Shown here: positions 1-7,770 of the stretch, one piece after another
Numbering within the stretch: the first letter of the stretch is position 1
Layout: every line of letters starts with the position of its first letter
Assembly (NCBI GenBank): GCA_964528095.1
Contig: CAZGSG010000072.1
Coordinates: forward strand, 1 to 22,489
Source: CAZGSG01 sp964528095
GTDB taxonomy: Bacteria > Bacteroidota > Bacteroidia > Chitinophagales > Chitinophagaceae
Direction: 5' to 3'
DNA: 22,489 nt
Program-made: the position numbers and the translations under genes
The notes under the pieces: model-generated
Databases searched by the model: none
What the model was told of the DNA's origin: nothing
Seen by the model: the letters and a program-made list of their open reading frames with translations, nothing else

Positions 1-1749
1 ATTGCTGGTGCCTTCTATCAGCACTACGATAAATCCCAGTTCGGCCAATGCCTGGTGATCACCGCGAGAAGCCGAGAATGACCAGCTGCCTACGCTGCCA
101 CCTTGTGGTCCGGGGTAGATATAATCGATGACCGGGTATTTTTTTCCGGTTTCCATTTTAGTGGGAGTGAACACAAGACCATAAATATCCGTTTTGCCAT
201 CATGCGCTTTTAGTTTTACCTGCACAGGTGGTTTCCATCCTTTGGCCATCAATTTCGAAACATCGGTTCTTTCCAGTTGCGTGATCAGCTTTCCATTCAT
301 ATCACGGAGTTCCGTGACGGCAGGAATATCCGGCTGCGAATAGGTATCAATGATGTATTTCTTAGAAGGAGAGAATTGTGCCTGGTGATTGCCTGGCTCC
401 GGGGTAAGTGAAACCAGATTTTTTCCATCGAACCCAATTCTATACAGGTGTGCGAAATAAGGATTGCCGGGTTCTTTGCCCACCGCCATGAACAGGAGCT
501 GGCGGTTCTTTTCATCAATGTCAAGCATCCTGGTAACAATGTACTCGCCTTTGGTGACCTGGTTTTTTAGTTGCCCGGTCTTTGCATCATACAAATAAAT
601 ATGTCCCCAGTCATCACGTTCTGAGTACCAGAGTATCTCGTTGGAACCAGGCAGGTAGCGCCAGTTAATTGCACCTCTTCCTGATTCATATTGTGTTGCA
701 ACTATTTCTTCAAATACTTCACGAACAGCGCCGGTACTCGCATCAGCGATGCGCATTTTTGATTGTTTATGGTCTCGGGAGGTTGATAAAAAAGCAAACT
801 CCGAACCGTCCGCATTCCAGTCCACATCATCAAAGGTCCCGCTGCTGGAAATATCGTCACTCAGCGAAGCACGATGCGGATCGGGGGGCAATTGTAAGCG
901 GACCAGCTTTGCGCTCTCCACATCGATAACCACTCGTTGTATCATGATGATGTCCTTATCACCGGGCAGCGGATATTTCCATGCTTTTAAAGTCGGCTTG
1001 CCCACATTAGTCGTTACGAGGTACATGTCATTTACTTTCCGCTGATCCTGCTGAAAACTTGCGATCTTTTTAGAATCAGGCGACCATTTTAATACAGGCC
1101 GGTCGCTGGAGCTCCAGCCTGCATTGTCTGTGGCATAGCCGAAGTCTTTAATGCCGTCGGTAGTGAGTTGCGTTTGTTTGCCAGAACTAATATCCCTTAC
1201 CCATAAATTGTATTCTTTAATGAATGCCGCCAATTTTCCATCAGGTGAGATCACTTCATTACCGCCACCTCTTCGGCCCATTTGTGCTGGAGAGCCAGCA
1301 GGAGTTGCAACACGACCGGTATCTGCAAGAACCTGTTTCGATTTTAATTCATATTTCCATCTTTTCCCCTCTGCGGCAAAAGATATGTATTTGGCGTCTG
1401 GAGAAAAACTGAAGAACTGGAAAGGTAATTTATAAGGCTCGTAGCTTTTATCCGTGACTTTTGAAAGCGCTGTTGCCAGTTGTTGCTGATCAAAAGCCGC
1501 TGCCCGGCTTTTTTTAGCTGGGTCTACCAAAATAAACTCGGTACCTTTTTCGGTATTGATGGAGTACCAGAAACGATCGCCGGTTGTCCAGTTGGGCCGT
1601 ACACCACTGCGATAAATCAGCGGCTCGGTATTGTAATTGAGAAAACTGGCAGCATTTGTATAATCGGCTGCGGTCAAAGCGCCGTTTTGCTGGCCTTCGC
1701 TTACCATCGCGGAGCAAATGATTGTTGCTACAAATAAGGATTTGAACAT
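1..1749 (-). CDS. S9 family (DPP-IV-like) peptidase, N-terminal propeller half, 3' end cut by window
   Basis: Reading the minus strand from the ATG at 1749 gives 583 open codons that continue past base 1. The product starts with an exported-protein signal (MFKSLFVATIICSAMVSEGQ), followed by WD/TolB-like propeller blades with repeated 'SPDG/SPDSKK/WNADGSEFAF' strands. The segment YPLPGDKD followed by an 'IDVES' strand is typical of Bacteroidota S9 peptidases (DPP-IV N-terminal domain). The last visible residues (YPVIDYIYPGPQGGS... LAELGFIVVLIEG) are the opening strands of the alpha/beta-hydrolase catalytic domain. The catalytic Ser, Asp and His lie outside the window, so activity cannot be judged. 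By family knowledge it would cleave dipeptides or oligopeptides in the periplasm or outside the cell. It is transcribed alone, divergently from the phosphatase at 2154. Family assignment is firm; DPP-IV versus another S9 subfamily is open. Confidence 0.9.
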   Translation of the reverse strand, partial: MFKSLFVATIICSAMVSEGQQNGALTAADYTNAASFLNYNTEPLIYRSGVRPNWTTGDRFWYSINTEKGTEFILVDPAKKSRAAAFDQQQLATALSKVTDKSYEPYKLPFQFFSFSPDAKYISFAAEGKRWKYELKSKQVLADTGRVATPAGSPAQMGRRGGGNEVISPDGKLAAFIKEYNLWVRDISSGKQTQLTTDGIKDFGYATDNAGWSSSDRPVLKWSPDSKKIASFQQDQRKVNDMYLVTTNVGKPTLKAWKYPLPGDKDIIMIQRVVIDVESAKLVRLQLPPDPHRASLSDDISSSGTFDDVDWNADGSEFAFLSTSRDHKQSKMRIADASTGAVREVFEEIVATQYESGRGAINWRYLPGSNEILWYSERDDWGHIYLYDAKTGQLKNQVTKGEYIVTRMLDIDEKNRQLLFMAVGKEPGNPYFAHLYRIGFDGKNLVSLTPEPGNHQAQFSPSKKYIIDTYSQPDIPAVTELRDMNGKLITQLERTDVSKLMAKGWKPPVQVKLKAHDGKTDIYGLVFTPTKMETGKKYPVIDYIYPGPQGGSVGSWSFSASRGDHQALAELGFIVVLIEGTSN

Positions 1750-2153
1750 AAATGTTAGATGTGTGCGATAAAATTATTTAAGAATAAATCAATATTGGTA
1801 GTATATGATTTTATAAACACAAGTTAAGGTATCGGGAGGATTTTTCACTACGGCTGATCGACGGTTGCCCATTACACTTTATTTCCATGAACAACCTGGC
1901 CGGGTATTCTTTTCAATAACCACGATGGGGTATACCCTGGGAGTCATGAAAAAGTAAACCGGAAAGAACAGTTAGACCTGCGATTACAACCAGTAGGCTG
2001 AACTATTCATTAGCTTCGGTGATTCGCCTTGCAATAATCAAAAGAAGTCCCATCTGCAATTCGTTAACTGATCCCTGCCGTTGGGAAGATGCTTTCTTTA
2101 TAATTATTACCAATGAGCAGTTTTGTTACTATATATAAATTATAGCCACCCAA
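1750..2153. other. Divergent intergenic region, 404 bp
   Basis: This lies between two divergently transcribed genes, so it must hold both promoters, but no exact TAnnTTTG element was found. On the minus strand a 7-of-8 match (TAATTTTA) occurs about 25 nt before the S9 start, with no well-spaced -33 TTTG. A perfect 10-bp palindrome, GGGTATACCC, sits at 1928-1937. No coding segment is convincing here; a 64-codon minus-strand frame overlaps the phosphatase start and looks random. Confidence 0.5.
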
Positions 2154-2993
2154 ATGAATTATAGTAAGATCATCGCCCTTGTTTTGTTCATAACGGGAAA
2201 AGGGTTCGCGCAAACAAGCCTGAAAACTACGTTGCATCAGCCGGCCGCCATCACTCATAACAGCAGCTCCCGCAGCATTACCTCACTTGATTATAGTCTG
2301 AATGCCGTACTTTGGCAACAACGGAGCGGTGAATATAAAGCCTTGTGTTACCAGGCATTTTCTATTGCGAAAATGAGGCTAACTGAAAAGATAGGGCTGC
2401 ATAAAAAAGATGAACAACCCCTTGCGATCATTACTGATATCGACGAAACGATTTTGGATAATAGTCCACAACAGGCCAGTGATATATTGCATCACCGCAT
2501 CTATACCGAAGCTAACTGGAAGGACTGGACGAGTAAAGCTGTAGCAGGTCCATTGCCGGGTTCTGTTGCCTTTTTTCAATACGCGGATAAAATGGGGGTC
2601 CAGTGTTTTTATGTGAGCAACAGGCGACCCGAAGAAAGAGACGCTACTATTAAAAACCTGGTTGAAGCAGGTTTTCCCCAGGCAGATACCCTGCATGTAA
2701 TGATGAAAGATACAACGACGGATAAAGAATACCGGCGTAGCAGGATCAATCAACAATATACGATCGCATTGCTGATAGGCGATAACCTCAATGATTTTGA
2801 TAGAATGTTTTACAAACAGCCTTTTTATACCCGGTCCAATCTTGTAAATGATAATAGTCAGCTATTTGGTGATATATTCATCATACTGCCTAATGCGATG
2901 TATGGCGATTGGGAATCTGCTATCTGGAATGGCAAAAAGATCACACCTGCCGAAGCTGATAAATTGAAGCATGAAGCGCTCAGTGAATACTGA
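2154..2993 (+). CDS. Secreted HAD-superfamily acid phosphatase, lipoprotein e(P4)/5'-nucleotidase family
   Basis: This 279-residue protein has a signal peptide ending near GKGFAQ. It then follows the layout of Haemophilus e(P4): a 'QRSGEYKALCYQAF' segment like the e(P4) N-terminal region, HAD motif I in AIITDIDETILDNSP (nucleophile and acid/base Asp pair DxDET), the 'NWKDWT' and 'PLPGSVAFF' segments, motif II Ser/Thr in FYVSNRR, and the acidic motif in LLIGDNLNDF, plus the late 'ILPNAMYGDWE' block. Family members remove phosphate from nucleotides and other phosphomonoesters outside the cytoplasm, for example NMN during NAD scavenging. Unlike e(P4), there is no lipobox Cys after the signal peptide, so a soluble periplasmic or secreted form is inferred. 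It is monocistronic and convergent with the membrane protein downstream. Confidence 0.92.
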   Translation: MNYSKIIALVLFITGKGFAQTSLKTTLHQPAAITHNSSSRSITSLDYSLNAVLWQQRSGEYKALCYQAFSIAKMRLTEKIGLHKKDEQPLAIITDIDETILDNSPQQASDILHHRIYTEANWKDWTSKAVAGPLPGSVAFFQYADKMGVQCFYVSNRRPEERDATIKNLVEAGFPQADTLHVMMKDTTTDKEYRRSRINQQYTIALLIGDNLNDFDRMFYKQPFYTRSNLVNDNSQLFGDIFIILPNAMYGDWESAIWNGKKITPAEADKLKHEALSEY

Positions 2994-3021
2994 AAGGCGA
3001 AAGGGGGAAGACCTGGCTCGT

Positions 3022-3732
3022 CTAGCGTGGTTGTTTTCCAAATAATTCAACCATCCAGTTGCGACCTATCATTACAATTACCATTAAAATAAAGAGATGG
3101 ATCAAAACCAGGTCTGGTGTTCCCAATAAATGTGTCTGGGCAAAGATGTTTTTCTTTAATAAACTACCAAGCAATAAACGTTGATAGATCATTCCGAACA
3201 GGAGCGGGGCCATGCAAAAGAAGAGGAGCCATACTATTCTTTTCCCTTTCATCGATCTAAAACAAATAAGAATCGGTACGAGACATAATACAAGAGTAAG
3301 AGTGATTGAAAGCAGCCGGATGATAACCGGGTCGCTAAAGAAATGCGTGAAAAAGATCTTTTCATCTCCGCCGCCAATAATGGCTGTAAAAATGCGGGCG
3401 AAGGGCAGGCTGCCAAACAATAAAGTAAAACCGAGTGCGTTTAGCGATGCCTTCCTGTTATTTTTTTTAAATAACCATGCGCCGAGCCAGAACAGAAGAT
3501 AGGAGAGAACAGGCCCGGCTATTACGGTAAGATAAAGAAGTGGTGAATTGCAACTGGCACAGGTTGTCCAGGTATTAAAATCGCGATTGCCGTAGCAGCT
3601 ACATAATATATACCCCAGTTGAATATGTGTTTGCTCATGTAATTCGGTCAGTATAAGATTGGCGGAGAAGAAAAATACCAGGTATCGCCAGCTCGGGTTG
3701 ATTACGGGAGGGTTGAGTTTTATGATTTTCAT
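3022..3732 (-). CDS. Polytopic membrane protein with HEQTH motif, possible M50-like metalloprotease
   Basis: This 236-residue protein is strongly hydrophobic, with about six membrane segments. Residues 30-36 read ELHEQTH, an HExxH motif at the end of the first membrane helix. A Cys cluster follows (C44, C46, C58, C61), then a helix starting IAGPVLSYLLF (from about residue 71) that resembles the 'aGPlaN' helix of site-2 proteases (M50). The third M50 signature (NxxPxxxxDG) is not recognisable; the closest stretch is LLFGSLPFARIF, which lacks the Asp ligand. It may therefore be a divergent intramembrane zinc protease, or a relative that uses the motif differently. I do not recognise a named family. 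The gene is alone and convergent with the phosphatase (28-bp gap). Confidence 0.75.
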   Translation of the reverse strand: MKIIKLNPPVINPSWRYLVFFFSANLILTELHEQTHIQLGYILCSCYGNRDFNTWTTCASCNSPLLYLTVIAGPVLSYLLFWLGAWLFKKNNRKASLNALGFTLLFGSLPFARIFTAIIGGGDEKIFFTHFFSDPVIIRLLSITLTLVLCLVPILICFRSMKGKRIVWLLFFCMAPLLFGMIYQRLLLGSLLKKNIFAQTHLLGTPDLVLIHLFILMVIVMIGRNWMVELFGKQPR

Positions 3733-4085
3733 GTGAAGTATGTGTGGAATAATGCTTGCCCTCTATTATAAAACTGCCTGCTGACTGGCTGGATCTTTCG
3801 ATGGCGGATGGTTTCTAAAATAGTGGTTATTCAGATCTAAAAATACTATAGCAGGTTTAAATGTTAAAAAACATGCTTGAATTGCATCGCGATGTGTACA
3901 GAAAGGTGAGAAGTATTAGTGAAAATTATGGGTGCACAGATGCTGGTTGATTTTTAACCGGTTTTATTTCATGGTACTGCAAATGACTAATTGAACATTT
4001 GGGTGTGGCATCGGTAGTTCTTTCCCTGTGATTGAGCTTTCGGAGGTCGTATTTTATTTAATCAACTGAATCAATAACAACAATT
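3733..4085. other. Divergent intergenic region, 353 bp
   Basis: This separates the divergent HEQTH membrane protein and the CPBP protease. It contains a perfect 10-bp palindrome, CATCGCGATG, at 3885-3894 and a small hairpin with arms ATGTT/AACAT at 3861-3874. The stretch just before 4086 is A-rich without a Shine-Dalgarno site, as is usual in Bacteroidota. No exact TAnnTTTG promoter and no credible gene were seen. Confidence 0.45.
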
Positions 4086-5057
4086 ATGGTTACAATGCTC
4101 AATCCCAGGAAGCGCATCCTGTTTTTTTTACTCATTACATTCCTCTATTCCTGGTCTATCTGGTTTTTTTTACTATTGTTTAATATCAAAGGAATTACCG
4201 GGAATGTATTGACGACGGCGGGTGTGCTGGGCCCTGCTATTGGAGCTTTTTTCATTAGCAAAGAAGGGAATAGTTTTAAAAAAACAGGTGTTTTGATCTG
4301 GCTGGGCTTAAGCCTGTTGATTGGATTGTCTTTTTTCCTGCGGGCACAACGTTCTGCTATTACTGATAATAATTATGACCTGGCGAAATTATCAGCTGAT
4401 CCGTTTGCCATTCTTATAGTTTCGGTAAATATCGTGGCGGCGTCTTTTATTTTCCTGAAATTTTTCCGCCCGGGTATTTTTAAGCCGGGGCAAACAAGAT
4501 GGTGGATTGCCGGACTTTTGTTTTTCCCGGTCCTTATGTTACTGGTCAACCTGCTCGGCCACCTGCTGGGTTTTTCTTTGTCCTGGAAATATGCGGATCT
4601 AAACATAGGAACACTCCTGGTAAGTGTGCTTATTGCTTTTCCTGCTGTTCTTTTTCTGCATGCAGGCATAGAGGAAATAGGGTGGAGGGGTTTTCTGCAG
4701 CGGACCCTGCAGCAAAATAACAGCCCGCTTATAAGCGCGCTTATTGTCGGCGCTTGCTGGGGCTTATGGCATCTTCCCTTGCATATGATAGGCTTCTATG
4801 CGGGTGGCGCAGCTATCGGCACTTTATTGACAAGGCTTTTTGTTAGTATCTGTTTAAGCATTATCCTGGCATGGTTCTATAACAGGGCAGGGCAGTCGCT
4901 GCTGACGGTGATGATCCTTCATACGATGAGCAATCTTAGTACGGTTATTTTTCCTCAAAGCGGTTTGCTGTGGATTTGTCTTTTGTTTATCAGTGCACTT
5001 TGTTTCCTTTTTATTGGAAGAATGTGGAAGCGCCAGTATATACAGTCGCGGGGATAG
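4086..5057 (+). CDS. CPBP family intramembrane glutamic endopeptidase (CAAX protease/ABI type)
   Basis: This 323-residue protein has about eight predicted membrane helices. The three signature motifs of the CPBP (Rce1/Abi) family are present in order: EEIGWR with E196, E197 and R201; WHLP with H229; and HTMSN with H279 and N283. In family members these residues form the membrane-embedded glutamate protease site. Bacterial homologues have been linked to bacteriocin immunity and to processing of membrane proteins, but the substrate here cannot be inferred. The first ATG is used; a second in-frame ATG four codons later is equally possible. It is monocistronic and convergent with the LytTR regulator across a palindrome. 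Confidence 0.92.
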   Translation: MVTMLNPRKRILFFLLITFLYSWSIWFFLLLFNIKGITGNVLTTAGVLGPAIGAFFISKEGNSFKKTGVLIWLGLSLLIGLSFFLRAQRSAITDNNYDLAKLSADPFAILIVSVNIVAASFIFLKFFRPGIFKPGQTRWWIAGLLFFPVLMLLVNLLGHLLGFSLSWKYADLNIGTLLVSVLIAFPAVLFLHAGIEEIGWRGFLQRTLQQNNSPLISALIVGACWGLWHLPLHMIGFYAGGAAIGTLLTRLFVSICLSIILAWFYNRAGQSLLTVMILHTMSNLSTVIFPQSGLLWICLLFISALCFLFIGRMWKRQYIQSRG

Positions 5058-5083
5058 TTGGCCGATATACTTATTGGGTTTGA

Positions 5084-5118
5084 TACTATACTATTGTTGA
5101 CGCACCAATAGTATAGTA
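5084..5118. terminator. Palindrome between convergent genes, probable bidirectional terminator
   Basis: There are perfect 13-bp arms, TACTATACTATTG (5084-5096) and CAATAGTATAGTA (5106-5118), around a 9-nt loop. It lies 26 bp after the CPBP stop and 23 bp after the response-regulator stop on the other strand. The position fits a shared terminator, but the stem is A/T-rich and no long T-tract follows on either strand, so a protein-binding site is the alternative. Confidence 0.55.
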
Positions 5119-5141
5119 AGGATAATAAAGCAAATTCATAC

Positions 5142-5879
5142 TCAGTACATCAGCTTCCTGATATTTTCCGCATAGCCCTTACTTACTTTCAGAGAAAGAT
5201 CATTGCGAAGTACCAGGTAAGTATCACTGTTTTCCTTGTGTACTTCCTGGATGTAATTGAGGTTTACAATATAGGAACGATGAATGCGAATAAAGACGGA
5301 GGGATCCAGCCGTTGTTCCAATACGCCTATCCCAAAATTGCTGAGATAATTTTTTTGCGGTGTATGTACTCTTGTGTAGTCTTTTTCCGCTTCCATGTAT
5401 AAGATATCATCAGTGGCGATGCAGATCATCTTGTTGCCGCTTTCGAGGAATATTTTCGGGTAGTAGCTACTGTTGCTTCCGTTGGTCGTTTCGGTCAGCG
5501 ACTGAAGGCTTGAAGTGGAATGATTATGAACCAGTACCTTGGATAGCGCCTGGTTAAAACGTTCCCTTGTATAAGGCTTTAACAGGTAATCGATCGCATT
5601 GGAATCAAATGCCTTTAGCGCGTATTTATCAAATGCGGTGGTAAAGATAATATGCGGCACATGTACGATACTGCGTAACACCTGGAAGCCACTAAAGCCC
5701 GGCATCTGGATATCCAGGAAAACAAGATCGGGTTCCAGCCGGTCAATGGAAGCAACAGCTTCTATTCCATTCTGACATTCTCCCAGTATTTCGATATCGG
5801 TATACCCATCCAGGTATTGCCGGATAATAAGGCGTGAAGCCTCTTCATCATCAATGATCAGCACTTTGCGCAGTGACAT
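5142..5879 (-). CDS. LytR/AlgR-type response regulator (REC + LytTR), orphan
   Basis: This 245-residue protein has an N-terminal receiver domain with the acidic pair D10/D11, phospho-acceptor D56 in VFLDIQMPG, T80/T81 in FTTAFD and K101 in YLLKPY: a complete active site. A LytTR DNA-binding domain fills about residues 140-243 (ILYMEAEKDYTRVHT, FIRIHRSYIVNLNYI). By family knowledge it is phosphorylated by a LytS-type sensor kinase and binds DNA as a dimer. No kinase gene adjoins it; the only LytS-type kinase in the window is about 6 kb away at 11763-12848 (-). Partnership between the two is inference. The start at 5879 is the natural ATG before the REC domain. Confidence 0.93.
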   Translation of the reverse strand: MSLRKVLIIDDEEASRLIIRQYLDGYTDIEILGECQNGIEAVASIDRLEPDLVFLDIQMPGFSGFQVLRSIVHVPHIIFTTAFDKYALKAFDSNAIDYLLKPYTRERFNQALSKVLVHNHSTSSLQSLTETTNGSNSSYYPKIFLESGNKMICIATDDILYMEAEKDYTRVHTPQKNYLSNFGIGVLEQRLDPSVFIRIHRSYIVNLNYIQEVHKENSDTYLVLRNDLSLKVSKGYAENIRKLMY

Positions 5880-6153
5880 ATTCCGCCGCTTTTGTCGCTA
5901 ATGTAAAGTTTTTGCGGGATATGGGTGCCTGTTTAACCGATAAACCGCCAAATGAAGCGATAAAATGGCCCTCTGCAGAGTTATTACGAATTGACCAAGG
6001 TATCTCAAAGTGTTTTAAATACGTTTATGCCGTAAGCTGGCGAAACAAAAACCCTGAACCTGGCCTGGGATTGTAATAAAGCCTTTTCCGATTTTGTATC
6101 CGCAGTATTCCCGCAAGGAAACACGAAAAAAGGCCAGCCAGATTACGAAAATC

Positions 6154-6172
6154 ATTTTCACGCAGTGAAAAT
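6154..6172. repeat. Short perfect hairpin (8-bp arms, GCA loop)
   Basis: The arms ATTTTCAC and GTGAAAAT flank the triloop GCA. There is no T-tract on the plus strand after it and no adjacent gene end, so it is not an obvious terminator. It could be an operator half-pair or a structured leader element; function unknown. Confidence 0.4.
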
Positions 6173-6339
6173 ACTTCTTAGCTCATACCTGTGCATATAG
6201 CTAAGTTCTTCCCTGGCTCATTATCTCTGTTAGCCCCTTTGAAGTCTCTATCGAAATACAGCGGCTACCAATTTATTCCGGAAAACCACTGGTAAGGGTA
6301 GTAAGGTGATCGTTTAATGAAGAAATACTTTGAGATAAG

Positions 6340-6385
6340 TTCTAAAAGAAAAGAGGGACAGCATGGTTGCCCTGCTTCCCTCTTT
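6340..6385 (-). terminator. Rho-independent terminator of the envelope operon
   Basis: On the minus strand, 25 nt after the stop of the T9SS cargo gene, a stem forms from AAAGAGGGA (6350-6358) and TCCCTCTTT (6377-6385). It is extended inward by AGCA/TGCT and GG/CC around single-base bulges. Reading on the minus strand, the stem is followed by a run TTTTCTTTTA, as expected for an intrinsic terminator. It closes the operon 10088 to 6411. Confidence 0.8.
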
Positions 6386-6410
6386 CTTTGCTTGACCTAT
6401 CACTCCACTT

Positions 6411-7748
6411 TTATTGCTTAACTATTTTATAGGATTTTATTTCTTTTTCATAATAGAGTTTTACGACATAATTACCCGCCGGTAATCGGCCCATCCCTAC
6501 GGTGTACACCTGTTGTGCCGATTGATAGGGTTGGTTCAATACCAGATTTCCTGCCAGGTTAACGATCTCCAGCTTGATTAATCGTTTATTTTGTGGCTGG
6601 ATGATATGCAATTGATCAGCGACAGGATTTGGCGCTACCATTATTTCTGCCAGGTTATCGCGGTATAATAATGTGATGACCTGTGAGTAACTGAAGCGGC
6701 CATCCTTATCCAACTGTTTGATACGATAATAATTCATTCCATTTTGCAAACCCGCGTGAGAGAAACTATACTGTTCAGAAGAGCCGTTACTACCTGTCGC
6801 GGGCAACTCTCCGGCAACCGCAAAACTTCTTCCATTCACACTATGCTCCACCTGGAAACGATCCGTTTCTTTTTCAGATGCGGTACCCCAACTGATCTGG
6901 GCCTTGCCCTGATCGATCATGCCCTTTACGTAGAGCCAGTCCAATGGAAGCGTACCACTGAACAGGAAGGGAGCATACGCGGAGAAACTCCAGGGATTTT
7001 GCCGGCTTCTTATATATAGCGTATGGGGGCCGGGGGCAATGCCATTCAATGGGACATTGATCACCAGACCGGCTATTTCAGCAGAAGCGGTAACCGCGAC
7101 AGCAGTGCCATTGCCAAATCCCGGATCTGTATCGATATAGTATTCCATATCGCTTACCGGAGCAGCGGGTGCGGGCGCGGAAGGATAAGGTGGCTGTGCC
7201 AGGTTATCGAATAAGCTGAAATTGGTAAGACTCCATTTTCCATCCAAACCCCTGCTACGAATAAATAAACGATGCACACCAATGGCAAGCCCTGAAATAT
7301 TTATTGCTATGTTTTGCCCGCTCACATTTGGTGATGCCGGCAAAGTGATTTTTTGCCCGTTCCCCAAGCCGGGATCTGAATCAATAAAATACTCCACTTC
7401 TCCCATGTTGCTGACTGTAGAAGCAGTAGGATATGCAGGTACCGCGACATTGGTAAATTGCAGGTTGGCGCATAAACTCCAACTGCCATCAGCATTCCTG
7501 CTACGGAGAAAAATCCGGTGAAAACCGCTGGGTAAACCCGTAAGGTCTGCCTGAAATGAAAGCGCATTGATATCTGTGCCGGCAGGGATTGTAACAGGTT
7601 TTCCATTACCAACCCCTGGATCTGTATTAATAAAATACTCGAGTTGGGTAAGATTAGCAGGTACGGGTAATGGATTGGGGTAAGGAGGCTGGGCTGAAAG
7701 AAATACCGGTAGCCCTGCTGTAATTAAGAAAGAAATATATTTTTTCAT
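6411..7748 (-). CDS. T9SS cargo protein with three 'DPGxGNG' repeats and a type A sorting domain
   Basis: This 445-residue protein has signal peptide MKKYISFLITAGLPVFLSAQ and then three homologous ~80-residue modules. Each starts with EYFIDtDPGxGNG-like sequence (EYFINTDPGVGNG, EYFIDSDPGLGNG, EYYIDTDPGFGNG) and ends in LxIRSRxxdGxWSL. An Fn3-like segment follows (ISWGTASEKETDRFQVEHSV ... YYRIKQLDKDG), then a C-terminal T9SS type A sorting domain (VAPNPVADQLHI ... GNYVVKLYY, lysine-rich end). By family knowledge the tail directs export through the type IX system and anchoring on the surface. The ligand is unknown; the Asp/Gly/Asn-rich loops could bind calcium (inference). It is the last gene of the operon, 22 bp after the beta-helix gene, before a terminator. 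Confidence 0.92.
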   Translation of the reverse strand: MKKYISFLITAGLPVFLSAQPPYPNPLPVPANLTQLEYFINTDPGVGNGKPVTIPAGTDINALSFQADLTGLPSGFHRIFLRSRNADGSWSLCANLQFTNVAVPAYPTASTVSNMGEVEYFIDSDPGLGNGQKITLPASPNVSGQNIAINISGLAIGVHRLFIRSRGLDGKWSLTNFSLFDNLAQPPYPSAPAPAAPVSDMEYYIDTDPGFGNGTAVAVTASAEIAGLVINVPLNGIAPGPHTLYIRSRQNPWSFSAYAPFLFSGTLPLDWLYVKGMIDQGKAQISWGTASEKETDRFQVEHSVNGRSFAVAGELPATGSNGSSEQYSFSHAGLQNGMNYYRIKQLDKDGRFSYSQVITLLYRDNLAEIMVAPNPVADQLHIIQPQNKRLIKLEIVNLAGNLVLNQPYQSAQQVYTVGMGRLPAGNYVVKLYYEKEIKSYKIVKQ

Positions 7749-7770
7749 TATGATTTCATTACATAAGAAC

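Larger units (their letters stand above)
5880..6410. other. Intergenic region, 531 bp
   Basis: This lies between the response regulator start and the end of the three-gene envelope operon. It contains a perfect hairpin ATTTTCAC-GCA-GTGAAAAT (6154-6172), an 11-bp inverted pair TATCTCAAAGT (6001-6011) / ACTTTGAGATA (6327-6337), and the operon terminator at 6340-6385. A 67-codon plus-strand frame at 5873-6076 has no recognisable protein features and is not called. Confidence 0.5.

Noticed and set aside
5873..6076. 67-codon plus-strand frame starting inside the response-regulator start
   Set aside because: No family resemblance, overlaps the start of a certain gene on the other strand, and composition looks like translated intergenic DNA.
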